A stretch of DNA of 64,000 nt from Amyelois transitella (lineage: Eukaryota > Arthropoda > Insecta > Lepidoptera > Pyralidae), in the NCBI RefSeq assembly GCF_032362555.1, contig NC_083517.1, forward strand, positions 7,770,001-7,834,000, written 5' to 3'. Shown here one piece after another: positions 46,666-58,346 of the stretch. A program made the position numbers and the translations under genes. The first letter of the stretch is position 1; the number at the start of each line of letters is the position of its first letter. The notes beneath the pieces were generated by a model. It worked only from the letters and a program-made list of their open reading frames with translations, was not told the origin of the DNA and ran no database searches.

Positions 46666-49600
46666 TTATGGCTAACCCTGGGTGCATCACTGTCATTCCT
46701 CATCATCGGACTGGTGCGAGGTTACTCGTCTTCCGCTCTGCCGTCTATAGAGAGCATAGACCCAACACTCATACAGAATGGACAACAGAAATCGTGGATT
46801 GGTAATAATTACTCACAATAACATATTTAGCTGTATTTGACACTTCTATTATAGTTTACCGGCTATGTAAATGCTCTGTTTGAATAGCCATTGTTAGGAG
46901 AGTTGATGACCTGTTGATGATAATTATTTGTTTTATAGCAATATATTTTAAGTTATTTGGAAATAGGTAATTTATTATGAAAATCGCTTTACAAGTTCAA
47001 ATTAAAAATATAAATCAAGTGGAAAGATGAAGGGGTTTTTCCAAAGAACTTTATTTAAATCTGGAATCCCTAAACCTTTTAATAAATATAGTTAATCAAT
47101 TCAGTAAAGGTCTCGCAGCCATAGGTCATTACGAAGAAAACACACTGTATCTCAAAATTATTTTGCTAAATACCTTGATAGTCAGAATACAAGATTCTGG
47201 GTCAGTGGTGAATGAAACCTTGAATATTTTGGCAGAAAAATTATACTAACAACATATAAATCTGCATAACAGATAGAGCAACCGCTCCCAGTGTTATTGA
47301 TATTTCCTGTACTCGGCGACCTCAGGCGCGTGTATTTTTATTATTAGAGGCTATTAGCGATACTTTAAAATATTGAATAGGCAAAGAATAGCATTACCTA
47401 CCTCAACTTCCCACGGGCATATTATATACCTAACCTTTATAAAATAATTGAAATATACGTAGAGTGTGACTTTAATTGAAAAATTTTATCTGGGATGAGA
47501 GTTCGATCATTTCATAGATGCCAAAGATGGGAAATACTCTGTTAAAAAAAATTTAAGGTTGACCACAGGACACAAAAGTTTAGCAAATGCAGGTACTATT
47601 CGGAACGTGAGAGAGTTTCTTTGGCCTGTATTATATCTGTATTATACCTGTATTATATCTACTGTCTGTTGAGAACACTTTTCACGTCTATTACTCAAAT
47701 GTCTGGAAACACGTCACTAATTGTGATGACAGATAATAGTTCGACTGTTTAATAACTATAATCATCATTGCTATTTATGTGTAGTGTACCTACTTTACCT
47801 ACATATGTAAGTAACGAGTTCATTCCTAGGTTAATAGTTGTCATGCATAAATTATACTATGTACTAAGTATTATTTATATTATTATGAGAGAAAATAAGA
47901 GTCAACTTGGTGTATTTTTAAAAATGATGAAAAGTATGATCTGTTATATCCTACCAAACTATTTACCTATTTACCCTAACTACCTTTGCAAATCATGTTT
48001 CCCTTTGGTTCTGTTTTACTAACGGAGTGACGATGCAATTTACACCTAAGCTTGCCGTCCACGCGTGGTCGCTGAATATTTATACATTACTTCAGTTTGT
48101 AAATAAAACTTTACAAAACCATAACTTTCCATTTCCACTAAAAACTTTCTTTTATCTTTATTAAAGGTGCAATCCCGCCGTTAGGGGCGTTCGTTGGTAG
48201 CATGATGGCGGGTCCCCTGATGCAGAAGGCAGGTCGCCGGCGCACCCTACAGATGTCAGCCCCCCTCTGCCTAGCAGGCTGGCTGATCTTGGCTTTCGCG
48301 AAGCTGTTCCCGCTCATACTGCTCGGCAGGATTATCACTGGATTGTTTGTGGGTCTCGTATTGGCCCCAGCACAAGTATATGTAAGTACTTGGATGGAAT
48401 GGATTTTGGAATAATTGAATATTTTGCCTCTTTAAATATTTCCACCTTGAACGATGGTTAGGTTATCTTAGGCGACTAAGGGTTAGGCTTATAAACTTAG
48501 GATTCCTCTTTTAGGCGATGGGCTAGCAACCTGTCACTATTTGAATCTCAATTCTATCATTAAGCCAAATAGCTGAACGTGGCCATTCAGTCTTTTCAAG
48601 ACTGTTGGCTCTGTCTACCCCGCAAGGGATATAGACGTGACCATATGTATGTATGTATGTATGACCTAATTTTAAATTTCAGTGGTTCAGTGTTTAGTAA
48701 AAATCATTCACTAGTATAAACACTCCAATGTAATGTGCAAAATTTAACCATATTCTACCAATAAGATTTCCGTACAAAGTGTGATCTACATTAAACGCAG
48801 GAAGTCGGAAACGTGTAAATAATTACATAAATAGAGTAATTCATTAATATCATCTGGTAGTTATCTGGTGTAATGATAACACGTTGTGATCATTATCTTA
48901 TTACCGGCATATAATGAGATGCTTTACATATAAGTATCTACATTTTACATAGATCATCCTTGTTTTAATGAATTACAAGCAGATCAATGTGCCACTTGTA
49001 TCTATTATTAAGAATGTCGATTGCAGATGTATCCGAAGACACTTTGGTGGTTCCATCTCTTAATCATGGATGTCGTAAAAGGCGACTGAGGCATTTACGG
49101 GCGATAGGCTTATAAACATGGGATTTTTTAGGCGATGGGCTAGCAACCTATCACTATTTGAATCTCAATTCTATCATTAAGCCAAACAGCTGAACGTGGC
49201 CTATCAGTATTTTCAAGACTGTTGGCTCTGTCTACTCCAAAAGTGATATAAACGTGATTATACATATGTATGTACAAATCATTCTATACTTTTTAAATAG
49301 TTCATTGTTATTTTATGAGACAAATAATACAATCGTATGACACAATGACATAATTTAACAAGAAAAAGTGAATGACTCAAAACAAGAGAATATATCACGA
49401 CGTCAATTTATAAATAATGCAAAGGCCGTTTCAGTGTTAATTACTTGCAATTCAAAATAATCATAAAAACTAATTAGTTGGAACAATATGAGTATGTAGT
49501 GTACGACGCAATGAAACATGTTCGTGGCCCTTGTTGCCAGGATTTGATTATTTATTAGTAAAAAGTACCTATTATCATTACCTAAGAAGTGACGTCGTTC

Positions 49601-52600
49601 TGATCGTAATAACATTACATGTATTGATGTGCCGTGTGGTTCTCGGCACCAATACAAAAAAGAATAGGACCACTCCATCTCTTTCCCACGGATGTCGTCA
49701 AAGGCGACTAAGGGATAGGCTTACAAATTTGAGATTATTTTTTTAGGCGATGGGCTATCAACCTGTCACTATTTGAATCTCAATTCTATCATCAAGCCAA
49801 AAAGCTGAACGTGGCCTATCAGTCTTTTCAAGACTGTTGGCTCTGTCTACCCCGCAAGGGATATAGACGTGATATGTATGTATTGATGTTCCAACGGTAA
49901 TATTGCAGGTGAGCGAGTGCTGTGACCCTGAGATCCGTGGGAGGCTGGGCTCGCTGCCCACGCTGTCCATGTCCCTGGGCATCCTCCTGTCCTACGTCGC
50001 GGGCAACTGGCTCCAATGGCGGCACCTCGGCTTCTTCTCCGCCGCGTTCTGTGGTGAGTTAATTCTCATTACAATGGTTAGACCCGACGATCAATGTAAT
50101 CATGTTGCTTTGTATGCATACTTATGTAGTAAACGTTTTATCTACTTAGTTTTAGCTTAATACTCAAATTATACATACATATGGTCACGTCTATATCCCT
50201 TGCGGGGTAGACAGAGCCAATAGTCTTGAAAAGACTGAATGGCCACGTTCAGCTATTTGGCTTGATGATAGAATTGAGATTCAAATAGTGACAGGTTGCT
50301 AGCTCATCGCCTAGAAAAGAATCCCAAGTTTGTAAGCCTAACCCTTAGTCGCCTTTTACGACATCCATGGGAAAGTGATGGAGTGGTCCTATTCTTTTTT
50401 GTATTGGTGCCGGGAACCACACGGCACCAATACTCAAATTATTAGTTACTATTATTGTAATTGACTAGATTTGCAATATGCACCGAGTTGCTATGATACG
50501 AACAAAATTATACATACCACCTGTATTATATTTAACTCATAGTTGGCAAACAAACGTTTGAATCTTTGAAAGTTGTCGTACGAAAAGTTTCACACACAAC
50601 TTACGATGCACTTTGACATTCCTCAGATGACATAAAAGTGGTGTGGTTAATTCGTGTGTTTGCTTTCGTTGTAAGTGAGAGCATCGTCCAACTATTATTA
50701 ACGCTGCGATTAAGATGAAGTTACTTTACTCCAATATCAAGAAACTTAGGTTTAAAGACAACTCGGTTTAGAATATTTAAACATACATACTTACATACAT
50801 ATAACCACGTCTATATCCCATGCGAAGGAGACAGAGCTAACAGTCTTGAAAAGACTGATGACTATTATTAAGCCAAACAGCTGAACGTGGCCTATGTTCA
50901 GCTGTCTGGTTTAATAATATTTAAACTTACTGTTTCCGATGTAAAACGGAATTTGTTCTCTCTGGTAAACAAACTAGTACTATATCAATGAAGCAAATAG
51001 AAACAGAAGTTCAAAATATATTTGCAGTGGTTCTGTTCCTATTCCTGCTGCCACTGCCGGAGTCCCCGGTGTGGCTGGAGGCGAGCGGGGGCGACGCCTC
51101 GGCCTCCGTCAGGTGGCTGCACCTCTCTCCCCGCGCTACAGCTACTGTTAAGGATGACCCTGAAGAGTTAGTCTCATTATATTTTTGTTATCTTAATATA
51201 GAAAAAAAGATAAAACTGTTAAATATGGCATGTGAGTGAACGTAAAATATCTAAGGGTGTAATAAGAGCGTTTCTCGATTAATTAGCAAGCGTTTCCGCA
51301 TCACGTGATCATTATAGCTGCTCTACATTAGATAGTTACAATTATATTGCAATGTGTAATTTTTATGAGTAATGTTTTGAATGGTCTACGGGGATGATCC
51401 TTCGACGAGGGATAATGTATGTTCAGTTGAATTGCCGAAACTAATCAGTGCTAACATTTTTGAAAAAGGAACTGTACACTACTATATGTGCTAAGAGAAT
51501 AATTTTGTTATAATGAAATGTTATAAGTTGTAACTTATTTTACAGAAAATGTGAGGAGCCCGAGACGCCAAGCCTGTTCAGCCGCAAGGTGTTCTTGTCG
51601 TCGGCCGTGATGAAGCCCCTGGTCGTGGGCTTCGCTCTGCTTTTCTTCCAGCAGTTCAGCGGAATCGATGCTGTCATATTTTTCACGGTCGAGATATTCG
51701 AAAGTGCAGGTAAGCTATGTTCTATACGCTCAAAATATTGATAATTAAATAAAGGTAACATAAGGTTAGATAGGAACTTTCTTAAGGTTAGATAAGAGCT
51801 TTCGGGAAAATTCTAAATACTTATTTAGAAAGTATTTAGAATTTTCCCGAAAGCTCGTTGATGTCTTTTTTAATACGAGTACAAGAAAGCTACGCCACGG
51901 AACTTTCGTTTACACATTTTCTTTAAAGACATTAATGACATTTAATTTATAAACCTAAGACATAAGTGACTATCAATTTATAAAGCTTCTATTAATATTT
52001 ACTTACAATGTAAATTATTACAAACCTTATTTAAATACGTTTTTGAAAATTCAAAACGGCTGTATAATAACGCAATAACTAAAAAATTAACAAAAAATAT
52101 GACTTCAGGGAGCAGACTGGACGCTATGACAGCCACCATTATCATTGGATTAGTGCAGTTACTTAGTAACGGAGTCAGCACTATGCTGGTGGACCGCGCG
52201 GGTCGACGACCTCTGCTGCTGCTATCTGCCGCCGTCATGTGCCTTTCCATGGCTTCCATGGGAGCCGCCTTCTACTTCGAGTTTGAAAAGGAGTCTTGGA
52301 TAGGGTAAGTTTCAATTAATCTCTCAATTTTGCTTACAAACATCTAATGTCTCCATTATCAACTAATGTATATGTAGCGTGGGTTCCGCCTACTTCTTCT
52401 AGATTGAGAAAAAGTCTTGGATAAGGTATAATTATCAATTTTGTTAATTCTTCTTTTGTCTTGCTCGTACGGACAAGGAAACCATAACGATCTTGTATCA
52501 TGAGCCAGGCGAGGTTTCTCTTCGGAATTGAGTCACAGTGCCCAGACGGGAGTCATTTATTGCCTGACTAATCTTATTTCATTAGGGTCTAAGGTGGACC

Positions 52601-53776
52601 CCGATGAAATATGGAACGACGCAACTAAGACAAATGCGGGTGGGACGATGATAGTTTTTCAGGTAAATTCAGTATGGTTCATAGCTTCGGATCCTACCAA
52701 CAATGCATAATTACAAAATTACATTAAAATTAAGTTTTCTTTAAAGTTGCTAATTATCTTCTATCATACTTCATGCAAATAAATATAAAAAATAATAAAA
52801 CGGGTTGAAAAAGAAGAAATAAAAGAATGTTTTGTTAAAGCAATACTGAGATTAATAAAAATAAAACATGTAAATAACATTTCCTTAACAATAATATAAA
52901 GCACCATCTTTCTATTTGCAGATACATGCCGATAGTAAGCCTGATGGTATTCATGATGGGATTCTCTCTGGGCTTCGGCGGCCTGCCGTTCCTCCTCCTC
53001 GGCGAATTGTTCCCGACCCAGTACCGCTCACAACTGTCAGCCATGGCCAGCGCCGTCAACCTGATCTCCATGTTCACCGTCATTAAGACTTATCATTCTC
53101 TTGATGTATGTAAGTTTTATTTATTCTTGAATACATAGTCATGGTTTTCCATGGAATGTGGATGAAGTATGCAGTGATCATGGCAAGCGGAAAGATGCAT
53201 TCTCTTCCTACCTCTCCGGGAAAAAACCGAGGTTATATGTATGTCATGATTTTGATTATTTACATACATATGTACATACATAAAATCGCCAAGGTGAAGA
53301 AAATTCCATCATAAACGTGTCATCTAAATTTTTATTGTCTACATTTTAGATTTTGAACTTTTGAATTAAAATTTGAACCTTCGATAGGTGTCTAAGGGAA
53401 AACTCACTTTCAACGATAACCCTGATCCATCTTGCGTCAAGATTCTCTCTTGATAGGCTATTTATAGCAGTTTACAACTATTACTTTTTTTACTTCGGCC
53501 GATACACGTTCCATCTTAGCCTAGATAAATCTTTGAAATGTCCATCTATGATTACAGGTATCAGTCTATTAACAATAAATAAATCCTATACAGGTACTGC
53601 TAACATCCGCTGGAACATTCTGGATGTACTCTTGTTTCTGCGCATTAGCCTTCGTGTTCGTGCTGACCATGGTGCCGGAGACCAAGGGCAAGTCGCTCGC
53701 TGAGATCGAGGAGCATTTCCGAGGGAAAAAGGCGAAGAAAGCGGTCCCACTGCAGACCATTTCTGCTACTTGTTAG
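46666..53776 (+). CDS. Facilitative sugar transporter, Tret1-like MFS (8 exons found; first exon missing)
   Basis: Twelve-helix major facilitator of the sugar porter family, plasma membrane. Exons: 46666-46801, 48167-48381, 49909-50053, 51028-51166, 51546-51709, 52109-52304, 52922-53105, 53594-53776, in phase (453 residues plus stop). Motifs: KAGRRR after TM2, a PESPxWL variant reading [22 protein letters not shown] in TM7, [12 protein letters not shown] between TM8 and TM9, [18 protein letters not shown], and [15 protein letters not shown] at the C-terminus. The first visible exon begins inside TM1 ([20 protein letters not shown]) after a TTTTCAG acceptor at phase 0, so the start codon lies upstream. 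AATAAA at 54044-54049 is a candidate poly(A) signal. Trehalose versus other sugars cannot be told. Confidence 0.92.
48460..48662 (+). repeat. SINE-like element (TATG-tail family)
   Basis: 5'-truncated copy in the transporter intron between exons 2 and 3, ending in a TATG tail. Confidence 0.75.
49036..49272 (+). repeat. SINE-like element (TATG-tail family)
   Basis: Second copy in the same transporter intron, more diverged, ending ATACATATGTATGTA. Confidence 0.7.
49631..49877 (+). repeat. SINE-like element with 12-bp target duplication, next to a 3' splice site
   Basis: Full-length copy flanked by ATGTATTGATGT at 49619-49630 and 49878-49889. The right copy ends 19 nt before the AG of the exon starting at 49909. 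The duplicated target contains TTGAT, a possible branch-point motif. Confidence 0.8.
50173..50428 (-). repeat. SINE-like element with perfect 14-bp target duplication
   Basis: Full-length reverse copy between exact direct repeats AATACTCAAATTAT at 50159-50172 and 50429-50442. This defines the family ends: 256 bp, from TGCCGTGTGG to the TATG tail. Confidence 0.9.
51796..51856. repeat. 26-bp perfect inverted repeat, 9-nt loop
   Basis: Arms 51796-51821 and 51831-51856 are exact complements, in the transporter intron between exons 5 and 6. A small hairpin with no assigned function. Confidence 0.85.
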
Positions 53777-54644
53777 AATCCAAATTATACTCCATTGTTA
53801 TCTATAAAGTCTGTCTGTTATGCTTTCACATCGATTTTAAGGAAAAGTTGTGAGAATTGCATATTTTTATAAAATTTCCGATCCGAGAGACAGAATTTTA
53901 TTACCCGAGGTTAATTAAGCTAATTGATTTTTGAAATTCCAACGGGAATATAAATTGCACGTGGGCGGAGCTACGTGCATAAGTTATGTTAAGTAATACT
54001 TTTTTTATATTGAAGGATATGAGATCTCTTAAGTAATTAGGAGAATAAATAAAATAACGTCGACACTATATTATTAAAGTAGTAAACGTGATTGAAAGGA
54101 ATTGTAGAATTGTAGATTACCTACACCTTATTTAGAATGAACTTGTATAATGAATAATTCGTGTCACATTTAAATATAATTTATGAGTAGATTTAATAAT
54201 GTTATTAAGGTATAGTTTATTTTTTACTTTAATATACATGCAAAACCTAAATTGAGATATTACTAATTTATGATTTCTTATCAATATAATATAAAAATGC
54301 AAGGAACATTTTTGTTACAAAAGTCGATTGACAACTTTAGGAGAATCGGAATTCAGATGTATATATTTAGATCAGTCTACTTACTTCTACACTACTATAG
54401 CATATCTATAAATAAATACTGTATCTATAAATAAAACTGACGAAAGCACATTTATTTGTGGCTAAATTTACTAAACATAATTATGCATATATGCATACAC
54501 TAAGGTTCCTTTGAATTTATTCTTGAAATTAAAATAATGAACTCAATTTTTATAAACTGTGTCCTTAAAGATTGAAGAAATAGTTGATGAGCACAATAAG
54601 AATAATGTAGGTAGGATTTTTTTTTATAATTTTAATACTACCTA

Positions 54645-54850
54645 AACTAGAGACCGCCCGCGGCTCCGCCTGCATAAACCTAAAAATTCCTTCAACTTCC
54701 ATTCCCGCAGGAATTTTCAAAAAACATTTCTTAGCGGACGTCCTCTAGTCACAAAATACCTTTCTGCGAAATTTCATGTCTATCGACCTAGTAGTTTTCG
54801 TGATAACGTGAAGAGTGAGCACGCGAGTGAGTTTTTTCGCTTTTATGTAT
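54645..54850 (-). repeat. Helitron-like dispersed repeat
   Basis: Contains the CCCGCGGCTCCGCC type of GC-rich end next to CTAG on the minus strand, with an AAAAAGCG-type start at the other side. Similar to the inverse sequence at 27262-27343. Confidence 0.45.
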
Positions 54851-57800
54851 ATACGAGTAGATTAAAATTATGTTTGTCACAACGCAGAATGTATTAAACT
54901 TAGTAGGTCTAGAATATGTTGCCATATTAGTATTAGAATGTAAATGAATGTAATTTGATTCTGTACAGGTAATATAAATTAAAATCTGACTTATCTAGGT
55001 GCCTCTTTGATGGATCAGGTGATCCTCTTAACAATTTATCTTGATATTATTATATATTAAGGAATCAGCTGTTATTTCAATTAACTATAAAGATAAATTT
55101 TGAATCTTTGATTGGGTATTTGTTATGCGAACTTTTTTCATTATTGGCATGGTATCCCTCCTATCGGGGATCTAAGAATGTTTTACTCAGTTTATAGACA
55201 TGTTTTTTAAAATTATAAGGTGATTCATCGTATAGTTCTTTGATTTAAATTTGTATCAAATTATATTGTTGACGATACATTAAACTTCAGGCTTACCTGC
55301 CTGCAAAATTGTCATCAATAAATGACTAAGAAAGGCCTATTCGACCCGTATCCCGTATTTTATATTTAAGTAATACCTATTTGATATTCAGTTTAGTGAT
55401 ACTAGATTTAAATAAAAGTAGTATATAAATCAAAAATTGTTCCTAACTAATCGTTTTGTTATTTTGTTCTGTTTAATCTGTTTATGAGGTAGAAAATAAA
55501 AATAATGTTGTCAATTCCCTATTTTGCCTTCCTTGACTTTAATAGACCTTTAAGATAATAGAACGGCTAAGGATGGTGATGATGGTGGTTTCCTGCATGC
55601 CTTGTCATTATAAAATTGCAATATGTTTCCTTCCCGTATTGTCACAAGTTCAACGTATAAATCATTAATTTACATAAATGGACGATTTACGGGTTTTAAG
55701 ATTCCGCGTAATCAATCCCTTATATATTTTAAGTGTGATGGATGAAAATTACTGTCTATAGTATCCTTACGTTAATACATTTTCAAAGGAAAGACTAAAG
55801 TAAGCATTCTACTTTAATGCTTGCATCTTGTCACTATCTGAATGTCAACCTTTCAGTATTTTCGAGGCTTTCTCTTCTTCGTAAGTGATGAAAACGTATC
55901 ATCTATGTATACGATACGATTTTTTCGCACTAGCTTTATTTTAGCTATTTGAACAGTTCATAGGACAACACAAACAAAATAGGGAAGCTTATGTCCTAAT
56001 GCAATATTTATGATTGAGAATCGGACCCCAGAGTGCTAAAACTAATGCACCGCGAGCGATCACGACGCGTCATTTCGTCACTCGACTCGCTGCCTCACGA
56101 CCGCTAACTAGTGAGGACGACACAGATCACGCCATCGACAGCTCTCATGCTTTGCACACAATCCCGTTTTACAATTTATTTTGTTTATAACATGCTGATC
56201 TACTAACGAAGGAGAACTAGTTCGGGCTACTGTAATAATGGCACGTAGCCTATGCCACATTGGATATATGACAACTGCAGGCGCCCAACGCAAATTAATA
56301 TAATTAATTGTTCATACATACATTTAGTCACGTCTTAATTTATCCTTATAATTTCTTTAGCGATAGAGTCTTTTAAGACTGTAACTGCTGTATGGTTTAA
56401 TGATGAAATTGAGGTGATAGTGACAGGTTGCTAGCCTATCGCTTAAAAGAAGAATCCCAAGCTTAATACTTTTTGTTTCGTTTCCCTATGATAATAGCAC
56501 ACCTACATTATTTCAAAGCACAGCATACATATGCTTCAGTAGAAACAATCATAGGAAATGCCTATAAATTGAGATAATTTTATTCGATTCGCAAGCAACT
56601 TGTAACTCAACAACAAGTGAATCTCAATTCAGGTGAATGTGTGTGACCTGAGTGGCTTTACGATACTCTAAGCAAAACAGAAACTAAAAAGATTTAGTAA
56701 GTCTACGTAAGAGGTAAGAACATGATAATGTATGAATTAAGAGAAATATTGACTGGTTGACGAGTAGTTACGGGGTCTGACTAGAGCAGACCCAAACCAC
56801 CGTTCAAACTAGCCGATACCTGTGCACTAAGCCCTCTCGAGAACTGAGCCGATTCCCAAAGCAAATATATTACTATCATACCAGCTTACCTACCGCTTTT
56901 TAGCTATGGGTAGGTATACTTCATTTGTTTCGTACAAACCTATGACAAAAGATTGAACTTAGGTTATAAGATTGGACTTAAGAACTAAGGTAATTAGGCA
57001 ACCTAGTTGATCATGGATCCTACATTCTTTTCTGTTATACCAGCACTTATATACACTGTATCCCAGAACACAAGCTTTGATTTTAATTAAGGATTTACGT
57101 ACTAATTTATTTATTTAAAACTTAATTGTACAAAAAATTTACAATAGGCGGACTTAATGCCGTTTGGCATTCTCTACCAGTCTACCAGCTGACCAAATAG
57201 AAAAACTTTAAGTATATATGCGATTTGTCCGTGTATATGGTAGCTCCAAATAAATTATACTTATGGCATATCATGTCTGAAGATTGACAAAGGGTTTTAG
57301 GAATGAGCCTAACTGTGATGGGTTCAATTATTATGTTCTAAGTTCATAGCACATTCTTCACAATAAATAAACGGCAACAACTGTAAATAAGCTGGGCTTT
57401 TACTTGTCTCTTACGATATACCTATACACGATAAGTTATATAGTGTAATTATTTTCTACTCTACCAGTAATAACACGACTGAAATGGCGTAGTTATATGT
57501 ATAGTAACTTATATGGCATCAACGCTAGGTCTCTGCCTTTATCAATTTAAAATAACTTTCATTTGGCTTAGTGGGTAAGCTAAATGAAAATATTGCTTAC
57601 CTATTAGTTCCCCTTCCTTTAGGATGCGATAATAAATACATTTAGTACGTATGTACGTAATTTAGTACTTCTTTGTAGTTAATAGTTCAATAAAAAGCTA
57701 ATCAGATACTACACATTATCAAACCCTAAAAAGTATCTTACAGCTCCTGTTCATATGTGATAAGTTTCACACGTAACTTATATTAATTCCTAGTATTGGC

Positions 57801-58226
57801 TCAGGTCAGAAATATTGTGATATCGTGCGATGGCGTAAGGACGCAAAATAGATTGGTACAGAAGTCAATCTCTATGTTTGTACGTACTTCACTTTTCATG
57901 CCAGCGTTTGGCGGAGACCTTAGAAGACAAAGCCAACGGTCTCAAAGTAAGTACGTACAAGTACGGCGAGGAATTTCAGCAACCATAATTGTAAACTTGG
58001 GTGTCGGATAAAAAAAATTTTTCTTCACGAGGTTTCATATAGCAAGGCGCCAATTACTAAAGTGTTTCGCATCTTGCTTGAGTTCTGTTCATATCTGATT
58101 TGTGGCAAGGATCCCTTGTCCCATCTCGAGTCATTCACTCGGCAGAAGCACGAAATTAAAAGCAATAGGCACGACACGCGTGCGCCTCTTGCGTTACTAT
58201 TGATATCACGACCACTCTGCCTCACC

Positions 58227-58234
58227 TATATAAA
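58227..58234 (+). promoter_or_regulatory. TATA box of the pro-resilin gene
   Basis: TATATAAA in CACCTATATAAACCCGG, 113-120 nt upstream of the start codon. Transcription would be expected to start near 58257-58262, leaving a 5'UTR of about 85-90 nt. A TATA box is typical of cuticle protein genes. Confidence 0.65.
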
Positions 58235-58346
58235 CCCGGCTTATTCAAATTTAGAGTATTCAAAAGGTAAAACTTAATACGGGCACAACGTCCTTAAATT
58301 ATATGGTTATTTAAAAGTTAATACGTTTTATGAACGTACTACTACA

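Larger units (their letters stand above)
53777..58346. other. Intergenic region between transporter and pro-resilin
   Basis: 4.6 kb of AT-rich DNA: transporter 3'UTR up to about 54060, a Helitron-like repeat at about 54645-54850, a SINE-family copy at 56310-56470 (reverse), and the pro-resilin promoter and 5'UTR at the right end. No ORF with recognisable protein. Confidence 0.6.
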
